64,000 nucleotides of DNA from JBJXHC01 sp046160825 (GTDB taxonomy: Bacteria > Bacteroidota > Ignavibacteria > UBA10030 > UBA6906). Positions within the stretch are counted from its first letter, which is position 1; each line of letters opens with the position of its first letter. The position numbers and the translations under genes were made by a program. The notes beneath the pieces are model-generated. The model saw only the letters and a program-made list of their open reading frames with translations, was not told where the DNA came from and ran no database searches. The DNA is taken from positions 28,261-92,260 of the forward strand of contig JBJXHC010000030.1 of assembly GCA_046160825.1 (NCBI GenBank), read 5' to 3'. Below are positions 1-7,914 of the stretch, in pieces.

Positions 1-1
1 G

Positions 2-55
2 CGCTGGGACGATATGGAGGCAGACACGGAACGCATAGGGAACAAATCAAAATAG
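2..55 (+). CDS. Possible C-terminal end of an upstream gene (partial)
   Basis: One frame is open from the window edge to a TAG at 53-55 and encodes only 17 residues ending in NKSK. It would finish 15 bases before the next start at 71, which is the tight spacing seen throughout this window, so it may be the tail of a preceding co-directional gene. The fragment is too short to identify, and the open frame could be chance. Confidence 0.25.
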   Translation, partial: RWDDMEADTERIGNKSK

Positions 56-70
56 TTCAGGCCTTTTTCA

Positions 71-616
71 ATGGACGATTCACCATCATACTATACTTTC
101 CAGTTGATCGACAAGGCGTTGCCAATGTTGGCCGCTCTCGCTGGTGCTACGATTGCTGGTTTGTTTTCATATCTGTCGATAAAGAAACAGTTCTGGTTAT
201 CCATTACACACAAACGAATCGACCGCGCTGTTGAATCTGGCGAAGCGCTTCTTGAGGTTCTCCTTGCTGCCGAGATCAATCAGACAATGGAAGGCGGACA
301 TCCGATGAGTCCGGCACTTCATATCCGAAACTTCCCATCGTGGTATCCGCAGTTCATTGGTTTGTGGCATCAAAAGCAATATCTCCTTGACCGTGCAACC
401 TTCGTTGCTTGCGAAGACGTTGCAAACATCATTGGTAGGTTTGTCAACCGTTTCCCCCATTTCAGAACAGGGGAGCCGGTGGTATTCGAGCGAACGCCAG
501 AAGTCGCCCAAGAGATTTTTGCATTTCACGCTGAGTTGCTTCAATCGCTGCCAGTCGCTCGGGAAGCCTTGACATCGTATCTGAATCATCTCCAGAGGGT
601 TGACGAAAACTCATAA
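71..616 (+). CDS. Hypothetical protein with one N-terminal membrane segment
   Basis: The 181-residue product is not recognised. Residues about 17-36 (ALPMLAALAGATIAGLFSYL) form a single hydrophobic helix followed by a basic stretch (KKQFW, THKRIDR), which suggests a membrane anchor with a cytoplasmic helical domain. The rest is mixed helical sequence with several aromatic residues and no catalytic motif that I can see. The ATG at 71 has no clear Shine-Dalgarno sequence. It is followed after 49 bases by the J-domain-like gene, and the three genes at 71-1942 are visibly more AT-rich than the operons downstream, so they may form one acquired cassette. The coding call is reasonable; the function is unknown. 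Confidence 0.7.
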   Translation: MDDSPSYYTFQLIDKALPMLAALAGATIAGLFSYLSIKKQFWLSITHKRIDRAVESGEALLEVLLAAEINQTMEGGHPMSPALHIRNFPSWYPQFIGLWHQKQYLLDRATFVACEDVANIIGRFVNRFPHFRTGEPVVFERTPEVAQEIFAFHAELLQSLPVAREALTSYLNHLQRVDENS

Positions 617-665
617 CCCTGCCCATCCGTTAGGCTGCATTCTCCATAAACAAATATTTGATATC

Positions 666-1433
666 ATGAAAACGATGGAACAAACACCAGAACAACTTGA
701 GCTCGGACAGAAAGAAACATTGCTCCGACAGAGACAAGAGGTCCTTGCCGAGTTGGAATTATCATTCTCCACTCTTCAGGGAAGGCTAAAATCATTTGAA
801 ATAGAATACTATTTCAAAGTCGGTTCAAAATATGTTCAATTAGATCAATTGCAAGCCACTCTCGATAAGATTCTTGCCTCAAGAATACCGTTCGATTCTA
901 CAGCCCAAAGGAAAGCCAGTGAAAGTGAGCAGAAAGCAAACCAAAGTGCGCGTGATGCAGAAGAATTCATTCTTGAGCACAAGGATAAACAAAAAGAATT
1001 TCATTCGAATCCCGAGTTGAAATCGTTGTACAGAGAGTTAGCAAAGCTACTTCATCCGGACTTAACGCTTGACGCAGAAGAAAAGGACAGAAGACACCAC
1101 TTGATGCAAGAAATAAATGAGGCGTATCAGGCTGGCCGCATAGAAAGACTGCGAGAAATCTTGGAAGCTGAAAAAAACAATCCAAACTTGATCAAAGGTG
1201 ACGATGTTGGTTCATCGCTTGCCAGGGTAATCCGAAAAATTGCACAAGTTGACAAACGGATAGCAGATATTGAAAAAGAGCTTGAAAAGCTACATCAAAC
1301 CGAACTTCATATTCTGATGGAAGCCGTTGAAAGACAAATGAAAAATGGCACAAATCTATTGGATAAAATGGCGGATGAACTTGATTCAAGCATTGTATTC
1401 CTAGAAGGCCAAATAAAGCAAGTAAATTTGTGA
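666..1433 (+). CDS. Coiled-coil protein with a J-domain-like HPD segment
   Basis: The 255-residue product is rich in Glu, Lys and Gln, with long coiled-coil stretches at about residues 5-45 and 185-250. Between them lies a J-domain-like segment, LYRELAKLLHPDLT, with the His-Pro-Asp triad at residues 130-132 and a following helix (INEAYQAGRIERLREIL). In DnaJ-type co-chaperones the HPD triad stimulates the ATPase of Hsp70, so this may be a membrane-independent co-chaperone or an adaptor using that fold. I chose the ATG at 666; the frame is open upstream to a TTG at 600, but that would overlap the previous gene. The stop codon overlaps the next start (TGATG), implying translational coupling to the receiver-like protein. 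Confidence 0.75.
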   Translation: MKTMEQTPEQLELGQKETLLRQRQEVLAELELSFSTLQGRLKSFEIEYYFKVGSKYVQLDQLQATLDKILASRIPFDSTAQRKASESEQKANQSARDAEEFILEHKDKQKEFHSNPELKSLYRELAKLLHPDLTLDAEEKDRRHHLMQEINEAYQAGRIERLREILEAEKNNPNLIKGDDVGSSLARVIRKIAQVDKRIADIEKELEKLHQTELHILMEAVERQMKNGTNLLDKMADELDSSIVFLEGQIKQVNL

Positions 1434-1942
1434 TGACCATGACGGATCATTCATCAAGCCAAGCTCTTGTCAAAGTCGGCAGTACAAGCATTGCTCGTTA
1501 TTCAAGCACTCTTGTTCGTAGGGCAGTTGAAGAGATAACGCAGAGATCCCCTGAACTGATTCGATCTGTCACGAAGTTGAGAAGAATTCTACTCATTGCA
1601 GATGAACTTGGTTTGATTCTCAAAGATATTCTTTATGCTGAGGGCTTTGAAGTCAATATCGTGAAATCGTATGGACGCCTTGACGAGATTTATTCTGAGT
1701 TGACTCGTTTGGAATATGATATGGTGATTCCAACGAACAACAGCCTTAGGGCAGAGGACATTCCCGATCTTGTTCGTGAGATCAAGTTGAGACATCCAAG
1801 GATTAGAATCTTGGTTCTTTCAGGATATAACTCCTTGGATTTTATTTCGCAGCTACAAGAACATGAAATTGATGGTTTCTTCTCACTACCTCCTCTTATA
1901 GACGAGCTTGTTCCTAGAATTAAAGAGCTACTATGTACCTAG
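1433..1942 (+). CDS. Degenerate receiver (pseudo-response-regulator) protein
   Basis: The 169-residue protein has about 45 unassigned N-terminal residues and then a CheY-like alternating pattern: RRILLIADELGLIL (strand 1 and acidic pocket), YDMVIPTNN (strand 3), RIRILVLSGYNS (strand 4 with the conserved Ser/Thr) and DGFFSLPPLIDEL (strand 5). In a normal receiver the strand-3 motif ends in the phosphorylated Asp and strand 5 carries Lys-Pro. Here the Asp position reads Thr and the Lys position is Leu or Pro, so phosphorylation is unlikely and the domain is probably a binding module. No DNA-binding output domain is present. The ATG at 1433 overlaps the stop of the J-domain-like gene; a GTG three bases earlier is an alternative start. 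Confidence 0.75.
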   Translation: MTMTDHSSSQALVKVGSTSIARYSSTLVRRAVEEITQRSPELIRSVTKLRRILLIADELGLILKDILYAEGFEVNIVKSYGRLDEIYSELTRLEYDMVIPTNNSLRAEDIPDLVREIKLRHPRIRILVLSGYNSLDFISQLQEHEIDGFFSLPPLIDELVPRIKELLCT

Positions 1943-1980
1943 ATTTCAATCTATACAGAATGAAACTCAACCTTCTGTGT

Positions 1981-2000
1981 TTCCTCTTTTCTGAGAGGAA
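1981..2000. terminator. Short hairpin between convergent genes
   Basis: A perfect 7-bp inverted repeat (TTCCTCT / AGAGGAA, 6-base loop) sits in the 58 bases between the receiver-like gene and the convergent PAP2 gene, directly against the PAP2 stop codon. It has no T-run, so calling it a terminator is weak. Confidence 0.3.
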
Positions 2001-2951
2001 CTACAACCGATTCTCCAGCGTATCAAACCGCTTCTTGCAGTAATTGTAAAGCCATGAAGATGTGCGGACGCAGAGAACCATGAACGCAGCGCCGGCGATC
2101 AGGTCGATCACATAGTGGTACCGGTGGTAGACCGTGGCAACAACGAGCAGCGTCCCGACCACGTAGATGAAATACTTCATGCGCACATTGAACTGCGCTG
2201 CGAGGTACATCAGCACGAGGGTCATCATCGTGTGGCCGCTGGGGAAGACGTCGCGCTGCGTGCCCGCGATGGCAACTTCGTTGGGAACGCCCATCGGCAC
2301 GGAGCCACCGGCATTCACGAACCAGCGAAGGTACGGCGTGAGCCAGACGCCGGGCAGTTCCGTGTTGAGCATGGAGAAGTCGTGCAGCGTGAACCGCGGC
2401 CCCACGGCGGGAAGGAAAAAATAGCCGAGGTAGGAAAGAAAGAACCCGTACACGCAGGTGAACATGAAGTAATGGAAGAGATCGAGGTTGTGCCTCCGGT
2501 ACAGCTCGTAGCCGAGCACGAGGAAGAGCACATAGAACAACGTGTACGCGATCTGCAGGATCTCCGTCAGGTACGGGTTGGCAAATTGCATCAGCCATTC
2601 CGTGGGGTTCACGCCAAACAGCCACCGGTCAATGGCCATCAACACGTCATCGTAGTCGCGCCCGCCGTGGATCGGCTTGATCATGTAATAGAGTTCCTTG
2701 AACGAGAGGAACACCGCGGGAGGCACGTACCAATCATGGACGATCCGTATCAGCTTCGAGCCACAGGAATGTCGCCAGTATCCGAGCACGAGGATTGCCG
2801 CACTCACACTGCAATTGATGAGGACAAGAATCCACCAGTTGGGTATGCGGGCGGCAAAGACAAAATTGATGATGGAAAGAATCGTCGCGAACGCAATGAT
2901 GAGAATATCGGCGGAGTGAAGATTGACGGTGAGTTTCCGGAGAGTCATCAT
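2001..2951 (-). CDS. PAP2-family membrane phosphatase / inositolphosphotransferase-like protein
   Basis: The 316-residue integral membrane protein has about seven hydrophobic segments and the PAP2 phosphatase signature. The core motif PSGHTMM lies near residue 235 and the third motif, YHRYHYVIDLIAG, near residue 275; both belong to the Aur1/Ipt1-like branch of the superfamily. Such enzymes remove or transfer phosphate head groups on lipids such as phosphatidic acid, undecaprenyl diphosphate or inositol phospholipids; the exact substrate cannot be read here. The start overlaps the mgtE stop by four bases, so it is the last gene of the asmA-rsmA-mgtE-PAP2 operon. Confidence 0.88.
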   Translation of the reverse strand: MMTLRKLTVNLHSADILIIAFATILSIINFVFAARIPNWWILVLINCSVSAAILVLGYWRHSCGSKLIRIVHDWYVPPAVFLSFKELYYMIKPIHGGRDYDDVLMAIDRWLFGVNPTEWLMQFANPYLTEILQIAYTLFYVLFLVLGYELYRRHNLDLFHYFMFTCVYGFFLSYLGYFFLPAVGPRFTLHDFSMLNTELPGVWLTPYLRWFVNAGGSVPMGVPNEVAIAGTQRDVFPSGHTMMTLVLMYLAAQFNVRMKYFIYVVGTLLVVATVYHRYHYVIDLIAGAAFMVLCVRTSSWLYNYCKKRFDTLENRL

Positions 2952-4351
2952 TGAATGTAGATCAGGCTCATGAAGCCGAAGTAGATCAGCAGTCCAAGCG
3001 CATCATTGGTCGTCGTGATGAACGGGCCGGTAGCAATGGCGGGATCGATGTTGAGCCGCTCCAGCAGGAACGGAATTGCCGCACCCACGATGGTTGCATT
3101 CATCACCACAACAAGGAGTGATACACTCACCGTCAGCCCAAACCGTATGTCGCCGATCCAGAAATACGAGACCGCGAACACCAGAATACTCAGAATGAAC
3201 CCGTTGAGCAACGCCGTGCCCGATTCCCTCGCAATCCTTCTGCCAATCTGCGTCAGCCGAACGTCACCGGTTGCGAGTCCACGCACAACAATCGCCGATG
3301 ATTGAATGCCGGCATTCCCTCCCATCGCCATAATAATCGGAATGAAAAACGCCGCGGCAATGATTGCTTCGAGCGACGCTTGAAAACTCTGCAGCACCCA
3401 CGCCGAGAGCATCTCTCCGGCAAATCCCACCAGCAGCCAGGGAAGCCGGAGCTTCGATGTTGCAAACACCGAGGAAGATGACTCCTCGCTTCCGGAAAGG
3501 CCGGCCATCTTCTCAATGTCTTCGTTGGCCTCTTCCTGCACAACGTCCACGATGTCGTCCACCGTGATACGGCCAAGTACCTGCTGCTGCTCGTTCACCA
3601 CCGGAACGGAAACGAGATCGTACTTCCTCATCAGGTTGGCGACTTCTTCCTGGTCCGTGTCTACTTTTACGCTGATCACGGGCTGCATCACTTTGCCCAT
3701 GCGCCGTCCCGGGCCTTGCAACACAATGCTGCTCACCGGAAGAAAACCAAGCAGCACATCGTTCTCATCGGTCACGTAGATATTATCGAGCGACACGCCG
3801 GTCTTCGCAAACTCCCGCACCTTGCGGATTGCCATCTTCACCGTATCCGTTTTCTTCACGGTCAGCACTTCGGTGGCCATGATACCGCCGGCGCTGTCTT
3901 CCGGGTAACGCATAAGGCGCTGGACGTTCGCGGCCTCGTCGGCTTCGATTGTGCCGAGCACCTTGTTGGCAACGTCGGTCTCAAGATCGGCGATGATGTC
4001 CGCAGCATCGTCGGATTCCAACTCATTGACGATGCGCGTGATGCCTTCGGTGGAGAGCGATGCGAGAAGCGGCTCACGCGTGCTCTCATCAAGCTCGGTC
4101 AGCACTTCGCTGGCAACTTCGGGACTCAACAAACCGAAAACGTACCGCCGCTCGTCTTCGTGGAGGTTCTCGATCATGTCCGCAAGGTCGGCGGCGTGCA
4201 GGTCGGCAAGGATGTTCAGCAGCAACATCCGTCCGTCAGCTTTGATCAACTCACGGATGTCGGTGAGGAGTTCTTCGTCAAGCTCGATGGTACGACCACC
4301 GCGTCGCGGTGGGAGCTTTTCTGAAGTCGGGTTATCTGATTGTTGCGACAT
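2948..4351 (-). CDS. mgtE: Magnesium transporter MgtE
   Basis: The 467-residue protein has the full MgtE layout: an acidic N-terminal superhelical domain (about 20-145), two CBS domains (about 150-285, including YPEDSAGGIM and RMGKVMQP) and a five-helix membrane domain with the signature MGGNAGIQSS followed by VRGLA. MgtE is a Mg2+ channel gated by magnesium binding to its cytosolic domains. The ATG at 4351 lies inside the end of rsmA (20-base overlap), and the gene overlaps PAP2 by four bases, so it is translated from the same transcript. Length and motifs are typical. Confidence 0.96.
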   Translation of the reverse strand: MSQQSDNPTSEKLPPRRGGRTIELDEELLTDIRELIKADGRMLLLNILADLHAADLADMIENLHEDERRYVFGLLSPEVASEVLTELDESTREPLLASLSTEGITRIVNELESDDAADIIADLETDVANKVLGTIEADEAANVQRLMRYPEDSAGGIMATEVLTVKKTDTVKMAIRKVREFAKTGVSLDNIYVTDENDVLLGFLPVSSIVLQGPGRRMGKVMQPVISVKVDTDQEEVANLMRKYDLVSVPVVNEQQQVLGRITVDDIVDVVQEEANEDIEKMAGLSGSEESSSSVFATSKLRLPWLLVGFAGEMLSAWVLQSFQASLEAIIAAAFFIPIIMAMGGNAGIQSSAIVVRGLATGDVRLTQIGRRIARESGTALLNGFILSILVFAVSYFWIGDIRFGLTVSVSLLVVVMNATIVGAAIPFLLERLNIDPAIATGPFITTTNDALGLLIYFGFMSLIYIQ

Positions 4352-5162
4352 CGGGTCCTGTGGTGTAAATCTGATTACTCAGTTCGACAAGTTCCTGTAT
4401 CGTCAGGTCTTCGGGACGGCGTTGGAGATCAACCGATAGCCCGCCGGGCAACGGCGTCTCTCCGAGAAAGTACATCAGCGAATTGCGGAGCGTCTTCCTT
4501 CTCTTCCCGAACACGGAGCGCACCATGCTACGAAAAAACCGCTCGTCCTGCAACGGGAAAATCGGCAAGGGGTGCATTGTCAGGCGGACGACGGACGACA
4601 TGACTTTGGGTTTTGGGAAGAATGCAGTCGGCGGGACATCAAACAACAGCTTCACGTCTGCAAATAACTGGCAGAAGACGGCAAGGATTCCGTAGTCCTT
4701 TGTGCCGCGAGGTGCGACGAGGCGACGGGCAACTTCACGTTGCATCATGATCGTGAGATCGACGACATGCTGACGATTATCAAGGACGTGAAAGAGAATC
4801 GGAGAGGTGATGTTATAAGGAATGTTGCCCGCAACCCGCAGCCGTTGACCTCCTGCAAGTTTGCTCAGATCAGTCTCAAGAAAGTCCTGATGAACGATCT
4901 GAATCCCGGCTTCGGGGAACATCTCCTGCATCCGCGCCACAGCGCGCTGGTCGATGTCAATTATGGTGAATGACTTCACGCTTCCGGCAAGATACTTCGT
5001 CAGCACGCCTTCGCCGGGACCTATTTCCAAAAGGACATCATCCGGCTGCGGATTGATTGCCGCGACGATCTTACGTGCGATGTTTTCATCGCGCAGAAAG
5101 TTCTGGCCGAGGGATTTCTTGGGGCGAATGGATGGAGTCGCGTGCCTGACCACGCTGGTCAT
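4332..5162 (-). CDS. rsmA: 16S rRNA dimethyladenosine transferase RsmA (KsgA)
   Basis: The 276-residue SAM-dependent enzyme dimethylates two adjacent adenosines near the 3' end of 16S rRNA during small-subunit maturation. Family marks are KKSLGQNFLRDENIARKI near the N terminus, the SAM-binding LEIGPGEGVLT (about 45-55) and the catalytic NIPYNI at 113-118. Length is normal. The start overlaps the asmA stop (ATGA) and the end overlaps mgtE by 20 bases, placing it in the middle of the four-gene operon. Confidence 0.96.
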   Translation of the reverse strand: MTSVVRHATPSIRPKKSLGQNFLRDENIARKIVAAINPQPDDVLLEIGPGEGVLTKYLAGSVKSFTIIDIDQRAVARMQEMFPEAGIQIVHQDFLETDLSKLAGGQRLRVAGNIPYNITSPILFHVLDNRQHVVDLTIMMQREVARRLVAPRGTKDYGILAVFCQLFADVKLLFDVPPTAFFPKPKVMSSVVRLTMHPLPIFPLQDERFFRSMVRSVFGKRRKTLRNSLMYFLGETPLPGGLSVDLQRRPEDLTIQELVELSNQIYTTGPDVATIR

Positions 5163-7657
5163 TCTTTCTTCTTGAAGAGACCCTTGAGAAGATCCTCCCC
5201 TTTTTTCTTGAGTTGGTCCTCAAGTTTCTTCTTTTCCACATCGAGTTTCTGCTTCGCGATGTCCTCGACGCGCTTCGTGTCGAGCGCAACCTTCGGATTA
5301 TCCGTTGTGCCGCTCACGCCGAAGTCAAGCCGTACCCTTCCACTCTCATCTTTCAAGAACTTTGCCGCTTCACCCACAACTCCCGGGATCGAAACCTTTG
5401 CCGACGTTGCCTCAGAGAGAAACAGGGACAACTTGTAATCCAGCGTGCCATCCAATCCGTACGCCCCGTTCACAAGATAGTCGGCGCCGAGCGCGCTGAT
5501 CTTCAGGTCTTTTAATAAGAGCTTCCCGTCGGCAACCGAGAAACTGTTGACCCAGTCGTTGAAATTGATGATCTCCATGTCCGGCAGCTTGAGCATGCTG
5601 GCAAGTTCCTGGTTCAACTTAACGCCGGTCACCTTGCCTGATTCGATCTTCACATCGCCGACACCGTTCAGGGCTTGCGGCACCAGCCCAAGCGTATCGT
5701 CCAATGCGCCTTTAAGTGTGGTGCTCATGTTGAGTTTTCCGAAAAGCCGACTGCCGAACGAGGTAAACTTCCCGAGCAATTGGTTCGCCTCAAGGCCTTT
5801 CATGTCCAACGCTAGATCGAAGACCGGTCGCTCAGGTTTCTGCATGTCCAGCGTTCCCCTGGAAGTCACTGCACCGCCGAATGTGTTGCAGGTAAAGTTC
5901 TTTACGGTGATGATGCCGTTCGCGATACGCATAGTCGAGCGGACATCCTTCAGCTCCATCTTCTCCATTGCGAGCGTACCGATCGTGGCGTTGACATCCA
6001 TTTCCATGTTCGGCAGCGGGAGACCTCCCGGCTTCTTCTCACCCGCCTCGGGTTTGGATTGACTCGCCGGCTGATCTTCGCCCATAAGGTCCGCGGTGGC
6101 AATGCGGTTGGATGTGAGTGAAATTGTCGCCGTCGGTTTCGGCAATTTCTTGCCTTTCTCCGGCTCCATCATGAGCGAGAGATAATTATTCACCCGGAAC
6201 GCCAGGGAGAGATCGGACGTGCCGAGCATCAAGGAGAGCTTCTTCGATTCAAGAATCTGATTATTGAAACTGAGTGTTCCATTCAGGTTCTGCACGGGGT
6301 TCTTGCTTCCCGCGGTCTTGACTGTGACGTTCTTGAAATCCATTGTGCCGCTGGACTTCATCGCTTCTGGATTGCTTACTTTGCCTGCGATGTTCACTTG
6401 TGCTTTGAGCGCGCCGGAAAGCTCCGTCCCGGTTTCGAGCGGATAGTATTCCTTGACTTCTGCAAGATTAAGCTCGGCGAAGGCGGCAAGCGTAAGCGCA
6501 GGATCGTCAAAGTCCACCACCTGCATCTGGGCACGTACGGGATTTGTACCGAGCAGTGCGGAGAATTTCTTCATCACGAATTCCTGTTTCACTTTCGAGC
6601 GCTCAAAGTCAGCCGCAATGCTCACGTTGGTAATCGCTTTGGGGAGGCCGGGGTATTGTATGCTCGCATCGCCCACGAGAATCGAGCCAGCAATGTCCGC
6701 CTCCGTCGAGTCGTTGACTGTTCCGGTGATGGCAATCGAAATCCGGGCGACACCATTCCCCTTCACCCCTTCCGCCTTCGCCATGTACTCCTTCGGCATC
6801 AGCGAAAGAACATCGGCAATGTTCACCTTGTCGGATTCCAACTTGATGTCCATCATGAACGTCTTCTTCAAATCCGATATACTCCCTGCGACATCAAGCC
6901 CGATCTCCTGTACCTTCGCCTTGCCATCCGTCAGAACAAGCACGTCGCGGTCGGGACGGTAGGAAATATCCTGCGTGAGCGCGAGCTTCAATCCGGAAAC
7001 AAGGGGACTGCCGATAGAGCCGTAGCTGAAATCCTGCACGTCCGACTCCACATGCATGCGCAACTCACCGACGACAGGAAGCACCTCTCCCTGCAACTTC
7101 AGGTTCAATCCTTCAAGAGTCGTGGCGGAGTTTCCCTGCCGGTCGATATACTCCACTCTTCCGCTCACGATCTGCATGTTCGAGAAAAGTGCGCTCGCAT
7201 CCCGTTCAACACTCACCTTCACTTCTGAACTCCCGGCGGTGTCCGCAGGTGTGGTGAAATCGTAGTTGGTCAGTCCCTGTTCGTTCACCTCGATCAAGAG
7301 TTGCGGATGTTCTAGCAGCATCGTCGTTACCTCAAGGCTGCTCTTGAGCAATGCCATCAATCTGATATTGAGAACGAGACGGTCGAGCGAGAGAAACGGT
7401 CGGGAAGAAAAACCCTCCCCGGAGCGGTTGGCAATTACCAGACTATCCATCTCCAAAGCGAAGCCCGTAAAAATAGAGAGACTGATATTGTGGAGAGATA
7501 CATCGCGACCGGTTCCCTCTTCAAGAGCAGGAACCACGATTGACTTCAGGCGTTCGTTGGTGAAATAGAGTTTCAGCCCGACGCCCGCTACGACGATGAG
7601 AACCAGGGGAATGGAGAGAACGATAATCCAGGTTTTTGCTTTGCGGGAGAGAGCCAT
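5159..7657 (-). CDS. AsmA-family envelope protein
   Basis: The 832-residue protein starts with a short basic stretch and one transmembrane helix (about 7-30, TWIIVLSIPLVLIVVAGVGL), followed by a long periplasmic region of beta-rich repeats typical of AsmA/TamB-like proteins. It ends in a Lys-rich coiled-coil tail (KKKLEDQLKKKGEDLLKGL). AsmA-like proteins are thought to form grooves that move phospholipids between membranes. I prefer the ATG at 7657 because it places the hydrophobic helix at the N terminus; an in-frame start at 7672 adds only five residues. It is the first gene of the operon and has a good sigma-70-type promoter about 80 bases upstream. Confidence 0.88.
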   Translation of the reverse strand: MALSRKAKTWIIVLSIPLVLIVVAGVGLKLYFTNERLKSIVVPALEEGTGRDVSLHNISLSIFTGFALEMDSLVIANRSGEGFSSRPFLSLDRLVLNIRLMALLKSSLEVTTMLLEHPQLLIEVNEQGLTNYDFTTPADTAGSSEVKVSVERDASALFSNMQIVSGRVEYIDRQGNSATTLEGLNLKLQGEVLPVVGELRMHVESDVQDFSYGSIGSPLVSGLKLALTQDISYRPDRDVLVLTDGKAKVQEIGLDVAGSISDLKKTFMMDIKLESDKVNIADVLSLMPKEYMAKAEGVKGNGVARISIAITGTVNDSTEADIAGSILVGDASIQYPGLPKAITNVSIAADFERSKVKQEFVMKKFSALLGTNPVRAQMQVVDFDDPALTLAAFAELNLAEVKEYYPLETGTELSGALKAQVNIAGKVSNPEAMKSSGTMDFKNVTVKTAGSKNPVQNLNGTLSFNNQILESKKLSLMLGTSDLSLAFRVNNYLSLMMEPEKGKKLPKPTATISLTSNRIATADLMGEDQPASQSKPEAGEKKPGGLPLPNMEMDVNATIGTLAMEKMELKDVRSTMRIANGIITVKNFTCNTFGGAVTSRGTLDMQKPERPVFDLALDMKGLEANQLLGKFTSFGSRLFGKLNMSTTLKGALDDTLGLVPQALNGVGDVKIESGKVTGVKLNQELASMLKLPDMEIINFNDWVNSFSVADGKLLLKDLKISALGADYLVNGAYGLDGTLDYKLSLFLSEATSAKVSIPGVVGEAAKFLKDESGRVRLDFGVSGTTDNPKVALDTKRVEDIAKQKLDVEKKKLEDQLKKKGEDLLKGLFKKKE

Positions 7658-7737
7658 GGCACGTCCGGGCAAATGTGAATGCGAACTGCGGAGTTCTGAA
7701 CAGCAAAACTGCGCTCTACACGAGACAACTCAGCGTT

Positions 7738-7766
7738 AATATAGACAAGCGGTGCGCGAGAGTCAA
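7738..7766 (-). promoter_or_regulatory. Promoter of the asmA-rsmA-mgtE-PAP2 operon
   Basis: On the minus strand the sequence reads TTGACT, 17 bases, TATATT. The predicted transcription start lies about 75 bases before the ATG at 7657. Five of six bases match in each box, with ideal spacing. Confidence 0.6.
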
Positions 7767-7914
7767 TGAACCGGAGTGGAGGAGGAGAAGCAATTGCGTT
7801 TGTTCCCTCTATTTCTTATTCATTATTTGTTCCGAACGCTTTTCCGAAGATCAAGACAATCCCCCAGCAAGAATATTTCTTATTGGAAAGCACCGATATT
7901 CATACGGAGGTACT

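Noticed and set aside
2115..2954. 279-residue plus-strand open frame
   Set aside because: It is antisense to the PAP2 gene, which has clear membrane helices and PSGH motifs; the antisense product is His/Glu-biased shadow sequence.
6398..7228. 276-residue plus-strand open frame
   Set aside because: Antisense to the AsmA-like gene; no family features or ribosome site.
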